A stretch of DNA of 64,000 bases from Gp6-AA40 sp963742105 (lineage in GTDB: Bacteria; Acidobacteriota; Vicinamibacteria; Vicinamibacterales; UBA2999): NCBI GenBank assembly GCA_963742105.1, contig CAVUKN010000007.1, positions 2,218,271 to 2,282,270 on the forward strand. Reading direction: 5' to 3'. The notes under the pieces are model-generated. The model saw only the letters and a list, made by a program, of their open reading frames with translations. It was not told where the DNA came from and searched no databases. Below are positions 18,381-28,467 of this stretch, in pieces. Both the position numbers and the translations under genes were made by a program. Every line of letters starts with the position of its first letter. Position 1 is the stretch's first letter.

Positions 18381-18840
18381 GTCAGCGACCGCAATGCGCG
18401 CGATCCGTTCCGAGTCGCAGCACCTCACGCGTCCGAATACCATAGCAGGTGATTCGGCTGCCATAGACAGGCGGCCGTAAGGTATCAATGAGCGCGTCGC
18501 ACGCCCGAGCCGCCTGCGCCCGAGATCCTTGACCGGCTGCCACCGGGAGCGTCACATCGGCTGCTTTCCGCGCATTTTCAGAGCACCGTTCGCGTAGGAT
18601 TTCGTCACGAACCGGTCGCGGACGCATGCATCAAATGGTCGTCACCGCTGTTGCGGTAGTCGTGGCAGTGGGGTCAGTGCTTGGCTTTCAGCCAGCTGAG
18701 GCGAATGTTGAAGCGGTGTACCGAAGCCACCAGTGGTTCGAACACTTGCGATCCAATGGCCTGGCGTCACCGATGATCGGACGGTGTCACTCGATCGTGA
18801 CTGCCAATTGTCCGTGTCGTCTTGAGTTCTAATAGGCGCC

Positions 18841-19635
18841 ATGAAGGGATTCATCCTGGCGGCTGGCGTTGTCACGCTGACGGTTTGCTCCGTTCATGCT
18901 GACGGCGTGGATGACTTCGTGAGGGCGGCAATCACGCGGCGTCATATTCCCGGTGTTGCCATAGCCGTCGTGAAGAACGGCACGGTCGTGCGAATCGCGG
19001 GCTACGGACTCGCCGACCGCGAGCAGAACGTCGTGCCTGGGCCCGATACCGTGTTCCGTATCGGCTCCCTCAGTAAGCAATTCATCGCCAGCGGCATCAT
19101 GGTGCTGGTGCAGGACCGCACGATTGCTCTCAGCGATCCCGTCACCACATTCATCCCGGAAGTGCCGCAGACGTGGCGCGACATCACGATCCGCCACCTC
19201 CTCACGCATACGGCAGGTCTTCCCCGTGAGGCGCCCGCGGCCGATCTCGCCAGAGCCAAGGCGGACATCGAACTCATCCGCTCCGCCTACCGCGTACCGT
19301 TGCAGTGGAAACCTGGCGACAAGTACGACTATTCCAATCTTGGTTATTACATCCTCGCCGAAGTCATGACACGCGTCAGCGGCACGCCATGGAGCGACCC
19401 CCCGGGCGGCCACGTGACCGGCGTACCGATGATCCGCCACGAAGGCACGATCCCTGGCTTTCGTCCCGGGTTTACCCGTCTGCCCAAGCAGGGGCTGACG
19501 ATCATCGTGCTGACGAATCTGGACCGGGGCGCCGTCGACGCCATCATTGCCGGCATTGCCATACGTTACGCGCCAGAGTTGATTCCCCACGCGTTACGGC
19601 AATGGACCGACAAGGAAGCACTGGGTCTCCAGTAG
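18841..19635 (+). pseudogene. Serine hydrolase (beta-lactamase/PBP4* family) with in-frame internal deletion
   Basis: A signal peptide (MKGFILAAGVVTLTVCSVHA) precedes a class C beta-lactamase-like fold. The catalytic SLSK (Ser and Lys of SxxK) and the YSN motif are intact, and HEGTIPGFRPGF near the C-terminus supplies the H-x-G motif. Family members have roughly 120-130 residues between the segment VMTRVSGTPW and the HGG/HEG segment. Here only 17 residues lie between, so the middle of the fold is missing although the frame is kept. At 264 residues it is far shorter than the usual 350-450. Probably inactive; listed as a pseudogene for that reason. Confidence 0.65.
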
Positions 19636-19725
19636 TCGGTCGACAAGAATCAGGTTGCAGGGAACGGGCTCGGCCGCAGAAGACGAGGACGAAGAGCGTG
19701 AAGGCAGGAGATCGCGGGATCGATC

Positions 19726-19926
19726 GTGTCGAGTGAGTGGCAGAAGATGGTAACGGGCGAGTTGTATGACCCGCTCGATCCGGAACTCGTAGACCGCCGC
19801 ATCCGGGCCCGAGACCTGTGCCAGCGCCTGAACGCGACCGGCGACAGCCCACAACCGGATCGCACGGCACTTCTGCGAGAGTTATTCGGGGCTGGGGGCG
19901 AATCGGTCTGGATGCAGCCGCCGTAG
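19726..19926 (+). pseudogene. Maltose/galactoside O-acetyltransferase, N-terminal stub
   Basis: SEWQKMVTGELYDPLDPELV and ALNATG-like RLNATGDSPQPDR, then LLRELFGAGGESVWMQPP, match the N-terminal maltose-acetyltransferase (Mac) domain. A stop follows directly after MQPP, where a complete protein would continue with FFCDYG and the left-handed hexapeptide repeat helix carrying the catalytic His. Only 66 of about 185 residues remain. The downstream DNA to 20120 shows no hexapeptide repeats, so this is a deletion rather than a simple nonsense mutation. Confidence 0.75.
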
Positions 19927-20120
19927 CCACGGGGTTTGCTCCCCTCCCCTTCGGCGGTCGTGCCTGTGTAAGTGGTGGCGATTTTTTGGAGGTGCTGGGA
20001 GACGTGCGCGGCTTCATAGACATGTTCATTGCGTCGGGACCAGCCGCTGGAGTTCGGGAGTCTTGTATCCGGACGGCGGCGGGCCCACGACTGAAGGTCG
20101 ACGGCTACGGCGCACAGTCT

Positions 20121-21200
20121 TCAAGGCGGAGTTAATCTTCTCGGGCCGACAACATCACTTCCGGCCGCGTGGAAGATCATGTGCGTAACCTCGCCGTGGT
20201 CATCCACAGCGAAATCCACGCGTACTTGTCCCCCGAAGGTCGTCTCCGACGTGGGAATGAGTTCGATACCATTCATCCACAGTTTTCCATCAGACAGCGT
20301 GACCTCGACAGCTATCGGCGTCGGAGTCTGCCCAAGCCGCAACTCGTAGGTCCCCGCATATCGTTGAAGTGTCGCTATCGGGAGTGTGACGGCGTTCTTC
20401 AGTTCGTCGGATGCCGTGCCCACGAGATGTTGCCGGCTCTGCTCGTTCTCGTTGCACACGTATTCGAGGAGTTCTGTGTCAGGTGCCAGATCCGCCGTCA
20501 GCCGGACGGTCCACGGCCGGGTGTAGGCGCGCGCGTCGTCCAGCGTCTCCTCGATTTGCAAATGCCCCATATCGAGACGACGAATACGTTCCGAGATTCG
20601 CAACGCCTCGGAGTGCGGATGGCCCTTGATATCGAGCCATGTGCGATCGTTGAAACCAATGCTTTCGACGACCAGCGTGTCCCCGTCCCAGTGGCCTACT
20701 GAATAGCCCATGAACGATGGATTCGGATCGACTGGTAACGGACGGCCATCAAGGAAGATTTGCCGATAGGTCAGATCTTCGGAGAGCACCACGATCAGTT
20801 GTGGCGTTTGAATGATCTTCGCGAGCTGCAGGGGATTGACGTTTACCCTCGGTCCGAACGGCAGACACCCAGGGCCCGAGGGGTCCTCACGGCCGAGATT
20901 TTCGGCCCGTTGCTTCACCAGCGCGTCGGCCCACGGTTGCGTCTCGTCGGGCTTCAGGTCCGCCGTGATATCGAGATATCGCCCCGGCGTCCACCCCCAG
21001 ATGCCCGACAAATCGGGCTTTCCGTTTATCGCGCGGGGTGTGGGCGCCGACAAATTCGGCTTGCCCTCCGTGGTTCGTGGCATTCCGGGCGTCGGATATT
21101 GCAGCCACTGCGCGGACACTGGCACAACTGCCACCAACAAACCCGTCGCGATCATGGCCGCCGTCGTCATCGTTCTCAGAAATCGCCTGTTCTTGGTCAT
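20121..21200 (-). CDS. Secreted protein of an uncharacterised acidobacterial family
   Basis: The ATG at 21200 starts a 359-residue protein with a signal peptide (TTAAMIATGLLVAVVPVSAQ ends it). Conserved-looking blocks are GKPDLSGIWGWTPGRYLDI, GCLPFGPRVN, LIVVLSEDLTYRQIFLDGRP and GYSVGHWDGDTLVVESIGFN followed by DRTWLD. These blocks recur in many secreted acidobacterial and verrucomicrobial proteins of unknown function. The C-terminal about 90 residues form a small beta domain (YAGTYELRLG). The ORF extends 73 codons further upstream without a signal peptide, which I reject. No enzyme activity can be assigned. Confidence 0.78.
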   Translation of the reverse strand: MTKNRRFLRTMTTAAMIATGLLVAVVPVSAQWLQYPTPGMPRTTEGKPNLSAPTPRAINGKPDLSGIWGWTPGRYLDITADLKPDETQPWADALVKQRAENLGREDPSGPGCLPFGPRVNVNPLQLAKIIQTPQLIVVLSEDLTYRQIFLDGRPLPVDPNPSFMGYSVGHWDGDTLVVESIGFNDRTWLDIKGHPHSEALRISERIRRLDMGHLQIEETLDDARAYTRPWTVRLTADLAPDTELLEYVCNENEQSRQHLVGTASDELKNAVTLPIATLQRYAGTYELRLGQTPTPIAVEVTLSDGKLWMNGIELIPTSETTFGGQVRVDFAVDDHGEVTHMIFHAAGSDVVGPRRLTPP

Positions 21201-21338
21201 GCGCGCCTCGGTCGCTTTGAACACCGACCGGTGCCACGACGGTGCGCCCGGGCGGCGCCATCGTAGCCGACGTACACGCCGCCTGATGTCCCATTCAATA
21301 CATCCGAGGCGATTTGCGGTCCGCTGGCTAATGCCGCA

Positions 21339-21639
21339 GTGACCCGTCCCGCCGACTTCGGTGACCCCTCGGTGAAGCCCGCGTTCTTGTCCGGCAACGA
21401 CGGACTGCTTCTCCACCACCGACGACTATTTCCGGTTCGCGCAGATGATGCTGAACGGCGGCACGGCCAACGGCAAGCGGTTTCTGAAGGCGGCAACCGT
21501 GGCGCTGATGCGGACCAACGTGCTGGCCGAGGGCGTCACGGTCGACACCTTCGGCCCCGGCCAACCGGGCATCGGCTTCGGGCTGGACTTTGCGATCGTG
21601 ATGGATCCTGGAGCGGCAAACACTCCGGAGGCTCGGTGA
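21339..21639 (+). pseudogene. Beta-lactamase-family serine hydrolase, central fragment
   Basis: The frame DPSVKPAFLSG passes by a one-base shift into STTDDYFRFAQMMLNGGTAN, then FLKAATVALMRTN and IGFGLDFAIVMDPGAANTPE, ending at 21639. This is the C-terminal third of a serine hydrolase in which such a segment precedes the HGG motif. Both the catalytic N-terminal part and the last strands are absent. It is not the missing middle of the gene at 18841 by position, but the same family is involved. Confidence 0.65.
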
Positions 21640-21677
21640 TGGAATGGGGAGCGGCGACAGATGTGGGATCTACACCG

Positions 21678-22499
21678 CTACGGCTTGAAATAGCCGGCGC
21701 GGGCCTTGACGCTGACGCGGCGATTCTTGACACGCACCTGCAGCGAATGCCAGCCAGGCCCGGGCACGCCCTCAGGCGAGAAGCTGATGACGTAGCGCTG
21801 GCGGAACTCGTCGAGAATCCTGACAAACGCTGGCGCCAGATCCTTCGACGCGTCAACCTCCAGCTTGTTGCCACCCGTGGCCTCGACTAAATCCGACAGG
21901 AACTTCGAGCCGCCAGAATCCTTGACCGTCACGGCATACACCGTCGTCTCGGTGCGGCGAGCGACCTCAACGACGGTCGCTGGTTGCAGCCAGCTGCTTG
22001 TGTCCACGCCGTCGCTGAAGACCAGCGTGAGATTGCGGCCGGCGTCGAGCGGCCGGAGGATCAGCGCAGCGTAGACACCGTCGACGAGCGCCGTCTGGCC
22101 CGCGGGCTCGGCGTGGTCAAGCGCCTCGCTGACGCGCACCACGTCCGGCGTCATCTCCTGGCGCAGGCCCAGAATGTGGCTGAACGTCACGAGCCCGGCC
22201 TTGTCTGCCGGTTTCAGCGCGCGCAGCGCCGCGCCGACCGCCGTGCGCAGGTGGCCGAGGCGATCACCAGAGACGCTGCTGCTCATGTCGAGTGCCAGCG
22301 CCACATTGAGCGGCAGTTCCTCGAAGCTGGCGAGATCGACCTGCTGCGCGATTCCCGAGTCACGCACGTCGAAATCCGCTGCGGTCAGGCCGCGGACGAT
22401 GCGGCCGTTGTCGGTGACGAGGACGTCGAGGCGCACGACTTCGCGGCGGGCCGAGAACTGCGCCAGCGCCAAAGCCAACGCGATCGTCGCGAGCTTCAT
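21678..22499 (-). CDS. VWFA-domain secreted protein
   Basis: The ATG at 22499 begins MKLATIALALALAQFSARRE, a short signal peptide. The 273-residue protein follows the VWFA-related acidobacterial domain pattern (TIGR03436-like): VVRLDVLVTDNGRIVRGLTA, then ADFDVRDSG, then the metal-site motif DMSSSVSG, TALVDGVYAALI and FSDGVDTSS. The last 30 residues are beta (WHSLQVRVKNRRVSVKARAG, then YFKP). The start codon overlaps the stop of the TPR gene (ATGA), so the two form one transcription unit. Function in the group is unknown; protein-protein or matrix binding is the usual inference. Confidence 0.82.
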   Translation of the reverse strand: MKLATIALALALAQFSARREVVRLDVLVTDNGRIVRGLTAADFDVRDSGIAQQVDLASFEELPLNVALALDMSSSVSGDRLGHLRTAVGAALRALKPADKAGLVTFSHILGLRQEMTPDVVRVSEALDHAEPAGQTALVDGVYAALILRPLDAGRNLTLVFSDGVDTSSWLQPATVVEVARRTETTVYAVTVKDSGGSKFLSDLVEATGGNKLEVDASKDLAPAFVRILDEFRQRYVISFSPEGVPGPGWHSLQVRVKNRRVSVKARAGYFKP

Positions 22500-23795
22500 T
22501 CCGCGGCGACCTCCGCCAGGAGGGAATCCGCACCACGACCGCCCCACTCCAAGTACTCCCACAGCGGGTCGTCTGGAACTCCGGAGCCCGAATCGCGACT
22601 CCCGGATCCCGATTCATCCGGCGTTTCCATCGCCCGTCGCAGAAGCGTGACGGCGGCATCGTGGTCGCCCGCACGCTCGGCGAGCGCGCTCAGCGCGAGG
22701 ACAGGGGCCGGCGCGGCATTGGCCAGCGAGGCCGCCTGCCGGTATGCCTCGCTGGCGCCAGCCGTGTCTCCGCTCGCCTCGAGGGCTCGACCGAGCAACA
22801 GTGCGGCGACGTAATCCAGGGGGAATGCTTTTGGCGCCCCGGCGGCGCGACGCAGCGCGGCCACCGCGTCGGCATGCCGGCCGAGCAGCTGCAGCACGCG
22901 GCCATGGCGAATGCGCGCTTCGACGTCGTCAGGACGCCAGGCCAGGACCGTACGAAACGCCTCTTCCGCGTCCTCCAGTTCGCCGCGCATGGAGCCGACG
23001 TCGACAGACGGAGACATGAACCGGTTCGATCCGAGCGCAGCTTGAACGGCCGGCGAAGCTTCGGCCTCGTGACGACAGCCAATCAGAAACTGAATGTCCG
23101 GATCGTCTGGAAACAGATCGCCGGCGCGACGGAACATCGGTGCGACGAACTCCTGCTCTCTCACCTGCCAGGCGAGGATGGCGCGATACCATCGCTTGAC
23201 GAACGGGCTCTCTGCGGGCGCCCGCGGCGTCCGTCGAAGTGCGCTCTTCGGCCGTACCTCGTCCAGAATCGCCATCGCGGCGCTCCAGTGCGAGACCATC
23301 TTCACGCGCCGCGTCCGCCGGCCGTCGTCGGTCAACAGCGCTGTCTGCGCGAACGGGCCGACGGGTACAGGAGATGTCGTACGGTTCTCCCTCCGGCGGG
23401 GCGAGGCGGGCGATGTCGCCGTGCAGCATCGCTCCGCGCTTCAGTGGACGATCGAAGTCTCGGGATTCGCGAATCGGCCTCGCCAGGTCACGGAGCATCT
23501 CCAAGTCGCGCGAGGTGTAGGGAATGCGGTGCGAGGTCCTCGACGTGCCCTCCTGCACGTCGAAAGTCTCGGTTTTGGGCTCACGGAGCAGGATGACAAG
23601 GGATCGCAGGTCCTCCATGACGGTGGCGATCTCCGCGCGGGACAGCGCACGGACGACCTGCAGCGGCGCGTCGACGGTGTTCGGCATGTGGGCGTCAGCC
23701 GCCTGGATCCACGTGGCCAGCAGATCGACACGCGATTTGAGCGGCGCGCCACTGGGAGTGGTGACCTGCAGCGCAAGCAGGAACAGCGCGATCAC
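22496..23795 (-). pseudogene. TPR-repeat secreted protein, single frameshift
   Basis: From the start at 23795, MIALFLLALQVTTPSGAPLK is a signal-peptide-like lead, followed by a helical domain to EGEPYDISCT. The frame then fails near 23360. The continuation VGPFAQTALLTDDGRRTRRV is in a neighbouring frame and runs to 22496 with TPR-like helices (EEAFRTVLAWRPDDVEARIR, GRHADAVAALRRAAGAP, GASEAYRQAASLANA). The joined product would be about 432 residues. It is translationally coupled to the VWFA gene. A missing C in a CCC run could explain the shift, so a sequencing error is plausible. Confidence 0.7.
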
Positions 23796-23884
23796 GCGCC
23801 GAGTATAGCTCCGTCAATGCAGGGCCCGGCGATGAGCGGGTCCGCCTGGCTCGCGGGCTGTCTGCGAATCCGTGGCTCGGAGCG

Positions 23885-24298
23885 TCATCGCGGAGGCTTC
23901 CAATTGAGGAGGACGGTAATGGGTATCGTGACCTCCGTCATGTCGGCTGCAACGGTGGGAGTAGGGTCCGTAGTCTCGCTGGGCTCCAAGCCACCACCCG
24001 ATATGCGATTTGCGACCGGTGACAACACAGTGGCGTCATTCGTCGGGCGGATGGAAACGGAAGCCGCACCATTGGACACGACCGCGACGGTTCGTCCCGC
24101 TGCGAGCAATCGCTCGGTCGCCTGTTTGAATCCTGTCCGAAGCCTCAGAGTGTTCTGGAAGTCGATGTGCAGCTCGTCAACGACGATCGCCACAGACCTG
24201 GGTGCGGTGCGGTCCTGGCCGATCGTAGGTGACGTGAACAGCGACACGAGTGCTGCGAGGACAATTGCGACAAGGTATCTGCGACGAGTCATGCGCAC
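23885..24298 (-). CDS. Truncated VWFA-type secreted protein
   Basis: A signal peptide (MTRRRYLVAIVLAALVSLFT) precedes PRSVAIVVDELHIDFQNTLR and GFKQATERLLAAGRTVAVVS, which match the second half of the strand-helix core of the VWFA-related acidobacterial family. The product stops at 137 residues, less than half the usual length, after ITVLLNWKPPR. The start of the VWFA core is missing as well as its end, so it may be a remnant. It lies 89 bp upstream of the TPR gene on the same strand. Confidence 0.5.
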   Translation of the reverse strand: MRMTRRRYLVAIVLAALVSLFTSPTIGQDRTAPRSVAIVVDELHIDFQNTLRLRTGFKQATERLLAAGRTVAVVSNGAASVSIRPTNDATVLSPVANRISGGGLEPSETTDPTPTVAADMTEVTIPITVLLNWKPPR

Positions 24299-24491
24299 TA
24301 TGCCTTAATCGCGTTGGACGTTCTTCGTCGCCGTGTGGCTCTGCCCACACCGACTGCAGCGCAGCGCGAAGTGCGAGTGAGAACCGGTGCGGTTGTACCG
24401 CCACTTGCGTATGTCAGTGAGGAATCCGTCCTCGAGAATCCAGGAAGCCAAATTTCGTACGCTTCATCTTTCGTCGTCGCGGTCGGCTGGA

Positions 24492-26622
24492 TCAGTTTCT
24501 GCGGGCACCCGAGGGTAATTCGAATACCCACACCGCGGCACCGTGATCGGGAGGATTGCGGATCTCCGGAACAAGCGGCGGGAACGTGGCCGCCTGCGCC
24601 CCACCGTTCCCAACCGTCAGCGCGACGAATTGGCGGCCGTTGATCGCGTAGGTGATTGGCGCGGAATTCGGCACGTCGTTCAAACGCACGTGCCACAACT
24701 CTGCCCCGGTCGCATCGTCGTAGGCAGCGAAGCTGCGGTCGAGTGACCCGGCGAACACGACGCCCCCGGCAGTCGCGGGTCCACCGGTCGTCAGAGGCGC
24801 TCTTTGCCGCATCGTCCAAATCGTCTTTCGGGTCTCGAGGTTAATCGCCTGCACGCGTCCGTAGTTCCCGTCGCTGTCCGGCCGCGGGCGCAAGGTCCAC
24901 CGAACGCCGGTGGAGAGGTTGCCTCGACCGCCACCTGCCGTTACCGGTGTCAGGTCCATGCACGCCTCGACCAACGAGACGAACATGACTCGTGTGTCCG
25001 GATTGAACGAGTCAGGCAGCCAACTCTTCGCTCCACCTGCATGAGGGCAGGTAGTGATAGCTTCGCCCGCGCCGGGCACGAGCAGTTCGTTGATCCGCTT
25101 GCGGCCCGTATCGGGATCGATTCCGATTACGACGTTCTGGACGCCCAGATCTATTGAGAACGCATATCGTCCGGTCCGGCCGTCAACGAAATCGAAAATC
25201 GCCTGCTTGCCACCGGTACCTACCAGCGTAGGGCCATTCGGAGTCGCCTTCAGGACGAGGCGACCAAATGCCCAGTCGTAGTCCCACTGGTCGTTCGGCT
25301 GGTGCTGGAAGAACCAAACGAGCCTTCCGGTGTCTGGGTCGAACGCAACAGTTGAATCCGTATACAAGAGATCGTTGTTTTGACCTGACACGCGGTTTCG
25401 GTACAGGACCGGTGTCATACGTCTGGGCGATCCCCATATAGAGCAGCCCGGTCGCGGGTTCATAGCTGCCAGGAACCCAGACGGAGCCGCCGTTGCGTTT
25501 GACGTGGGGGATGCCGTTCCACGTGTTTCCGCCAGGTTGCGTCTCCTCTGGGATGGTATTGAATCGCCACGCTTCGCGGCCCGTTTGCGCGTCGAGGGCG
25601 ACGATGTAATTCCCACCCGGTGTCCGACCAGTGGTACTTGCAATCACCTTCCCCTTCGCGACTGTAATACCAGCTGTCAGCCCGTAGCCGGCCTTCTGGT
25701 CCGCAACCACAGAATCCCACACCACACGTCCCGACGTGGCTTCAATCGCGACGACGTGCGCATCAGAGGTGCCGGTGTAGACCTTGTCGTCGTAGATCGC
25801 GATCGCGCGCTTCACGCTCGGATTCACGCCTTTCGGCAGCCGCCGTGAGTATTGCCAGAGGAGATCACCCGTCGCAGCATCCAGCGCCTGGACCTTGTCC
25901 CCGTAGGCGTGGACGAACAGGACGCCATCATGGAACAGTGGAGTTCCTTCGTTGGGTCCATTCGGGAGCGACCAGCTCCACGCCAGGCGCAGGTCCGCAA
26001 CGTTCTGCTTCGTAATCTGCCTCAACGGGCTGAACCCCAGACCATCGGAGCCCCGCCGCCACGTGAGCCATTCGCCGGCGGGCGGATTCCGGAGCATCGC
26101 ATCGGTCACCGACGTGTATCGGTCGAGCGGGTTAGCTTTCCTGGGAGCTGGAGGAATGGTGACGCCACCGGTCAGACCTCCACCGGGACCGCCGGTGAAC
26201 CCTGGAAGGAGGAGGGTGCGCAACTGGTCGACATCTGAGGACAGCGGCTTGTCCCCCTCAGCAATCTGATTCTGGGATAGTAGATACGCCAGCAACGTCG
26301 CGTGGCGCTCTGCACCCAAAGAACCAGGGGCGGCCGGCGGCATCGTTTCGATCTTCGAGAACAGCGCCTCGGCTGACCGGCCAAACCAAACCGCGCGGAA
26401 GTCAGGGCCTCGCAGCGGCGGCGCAAACTCCCCATCGTCGAGATTCTCACCGTGACACGACGCGCACGCTTGCTTATACGTCGCCTCGCCGGCGCTGCGC
26501 TGGGCCGTTGTGTAGCTCGGCGCTGTCAGCTGCTGCGCCGGAGTCGCTGCCAGTGCAAGTCCAACAATGGCTGTCGCGGTAGCGATCAACGTGAATGACT
26601 GGCGATGCTGTAAGCGGATCAC
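24492..26622 (-). pseudogene. PQQ-dependent dehydrogenase with N-terminal cytochrome c, frameshifted
   Basis: The protein begins at 26622 with a signal peptide, then a cytochrome c domain with CASCH (Cys53, Cys56, His57). From about residue 185, GEWLTWRRGSDGLGFSPLRQ opens the quinoprotein alcohol dehydrogenase-type propeller, with W-motif blades such as GDLLWQYSRRLPKG and GREAWRFNTIP. The frame breaks near 25425 after MGIAQTYDTGP; the rest, VLYRNRVSGQNNDLLYTDST onward, is in another frame to 24492. The joined enzyme of about 710 residues has the expected length. PQQ-linked periplasmic alcohol or sugar oxidation is the family role. One indel separates this from an intact gene. Confidence 0.78.
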
Positions 26623-26808
26623 TTGGGGATCCTACTCTCGTTCAACACGTAATCATGGCCTCAGCATGTGTTCCGGCCTTCTCGTTCTCCAAGCAGACCT
26701 CCTCCAAGAAATCCGAATCGGGGAGGGGATCGTCGCGGGGGTGGCGGGATTCTTCTGGCACTGGAGACGTGAACGACGGGTCCGTGGAATAGGCGTATCC
26801 TTGCGCCC

Positions 26809-26937
26809 ATGACGACCCAAACAATCGCTCTCGGATGCGCGGCCGTCGGAGTCGTATTCAGCGCCGTCTACGTCGTTCTGGGCGTGCGTGGGATCAAGCT
26901 GCTGCGCGACATGCGCGACCGGATGCCGAAACCTTAA
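26809..26937 (+). CDS. Small single-span membrane protein
   Basis: A 42-residue open frame, MTTQTIALGCAAVGVVFSAV then YVVLGVRGIKLLRDM and a basic tail, is one hydrophobic helix with a positively charged cytoplasmic end. TATCCT at 26796-26801 lies 7 nt before the ATG, suggesting a leaderless transcript like the small basic paralogues. No family recognised. Confidence 0.45.
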   Translation: MTTQTIALGCAAVGVVFSAVYVVLGVRGIKLLRDMRDRMPKP

Positions 26938-26986
26938 TCTTCGCGCCCAATCAGGCGGGCTCGCCCTCCAGCCTCACATCACACCA

Positions 26987-27232
26987 TTACGGTCTCGGTG
27001 TTGCCAAGTCCGGGAGGTCGCCGTCCTTGTCTTCGGGATCCTTGTAGCCGGTGGCCTCTTCTTGAATGAGATCAATTGCGGCACGTTGCCGCTCGGAGTG
27101 CAGCAGCAACATCGTGTCAAGCATGGCGTTGCCCGGTTGAGAGCTTCGCCGTCTGAGCCGCCACGCGCCGACGATCATCCACAGGATGAGGAGCCAGATC
27201 GTCCCGAAGAAATACGCTCGGAACCACCACAT
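26987..27232 (-). CDS. Small single-span membrane protein
   Basis: The 81-residue product starts MWWFRAYFFGTIWLLILWMI, an N-terminal hydrophobic span, followed by an Arg-rich segment (WRLRRRSSQ), a helix (MLDTMLLLHSERQRAAIDLI) and an acidic tail. The layout suggests an inner-membrane anchor with a small cytoplasmic domain. AGGTGTAGACT lies 10-20 nt upstream of the start and recurs before the membrane protein at 31144. It converges with the 42-residue membrane protein at 26809. Confidence 0.55.
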   Translation of the reverse strand: MWWFRAYFFGTIWLLILWMIVGAWRLRRRSSQPGNAMLDTMLLLHSERQRAAIDLIQEEATGYKDPEDKDGDLPDLATPRP

Positions 27233-27612
27233 GCGGGATGGAGTCTACACCTCGGACTGTTTACCGCTACCTGATCGCTCCCAAACAGATATTGGCACGG
27301 TCTCACCGTTCCGGGCGCTACTGCGGCGGCCAGTTCCTGTGGGCGCCGTGTGGTTAGGCCAGTCGGCGATGGACTTCATTGTCGGCGGCAGCGGATGATC
27401 CTTGTGCATGCGAACGAGGCGGATGATGGGCCTCGACCTCTGTCACGGTGCTTCTGCTAGAGCGTGGCAGTCGCCTTTGATGACGCTGCTGCCAACCTTC
27501 TCACAGCATCATAACGACGACGACGGCGCCGCCCCCACACCGCCGTCGCATCCAGCCATTGAATCCCACGACCGGACGGAAACCGCCGGACCAAGCTACT
27601 CTCCGCACGAAC
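27233..27612. other. Stretch without a confident gene
   Basis: About 380 bp between a small membrane gene and the hydrolase gene. It contains the promoter-like AGTCTACACCT on the plus strand (27242-27252, reading toward the membrane gene on the minus strand). A plus-strand open frame from 27402 has a biased composition, no ribosome site and no recognisable family. Confidence 0.4.
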
Positions 27613-28467
27613 TCAGCGAGCCGGCTCGAGCAGAAATGACGAGAGCGTTGCTGCGAACTCCTGGGGGATCGTGTCCATCGCGTTGTGCTCCTGCCCTTCA
27701 AAGATGCGCAACGTGTGATGCGGCAATGTCTGACGCAGGCTGTCGATCGATCGTTTGAGCTCGGGCGAAGCGCTCTTGCTCCCCGCCATCAAGAGAGTCG
27801 GAACGGTCAGCGTGCGTGCGCGAGCGGGATCGAATTGATACTGCGACAGCGCGCGGTCTTGTCGCACCGAGGTTTCGACGGTCGCCAGTAGGCCCGTCCA
27901 CGACGGACGCGCTTTCATCGCGGCGACTTCGTCCGCGGAAATCATCACGATCTCTCTCATGAACGTCATTAAGGCGGCGTCCCGATCGCCGCTTCGCATC
28001 ATCGCCTCCATGCGCGCGAGTATTGCCGCATGATCCGCTACGCGGACCGGAGGCTCATAGAGCGCCAGCCTGGCGATCTTGGTGGTCTGAAACGCCGCTT
28101 CAAAGGCGCAGACCGCGCCAAACGAGTGACCCAGCACGAACACCGGGCCCGGCTGCGCCGCAACGACGGCGACAACGTCCTCGACTTCCTTGTGGAGAGC
28201 GTAGGGGAACGTATCCCCGCTGGCACCATGCGCCCGTCGATCCATCGCGCAGACGCGGAACTGTGACGCGAGCAGCGGGAACAGCGGCGTCCATCGCGTG
28301 CGGTCTCCGGTGCCGCCGTGGACGATGACAAGCGATGGTCCCGCTCCGGCACACTCGAGCGCGATCGCCGTACCGTCCGCCGACGCGACCGTCGCGATCG
28401 ACGTTTGCGCCTCGCCCGCCGAAACCGCGAGCCCGACGCACAACACCAGCACTGCGATCGCCCGCAT
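27613..28467 (-). CDS. Secreted alpha/beta-hydrolase
   Basis: A signal peptide (MRAIAVLVLCVGLAVSAGEA) leads to a 264-residue hydrolase. The oxyanion region is IVHGGTGDRTRW, the nucleophile elbow is VLGHSFGAVCAFEAA (Ser in GHSFG), and the catalytic His is in FEGQEHNAMDTIP. After strand six the sequence reads LLMAGSKSASPELKRSI, so the acid residue is not at the usual place. This is common in a subfamily of these enzymes. It acts on small ester or amide substrates, probably in the periplasm; no substrate can be given. Confidence 0.82.
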   Translation of the reverse strand: MRAIAVLVLCVGLAVSAGEAQTSIATVASADGTAIALECAGAGPSLVIVHGGTGDRTRWTPLFPLLASQFRVCAMDRRAHGASGDTFPYALHKEVEDVVAVVAAQPGPVFVLGHSFGAVCAFEAAFQTTKIARLALYEPPVRVADHAAILARMEAMMRSGDRDAALMTFMREIVMISADEVAAMKARPSWTGLLATVETSVRQDRALSQYQFDPARARTLTVPTLLMAGSKSASPELKRSIDSLRQTLPHHTLRIFEGQEHNAMDTIPQEFAATLSSFLLEPAR

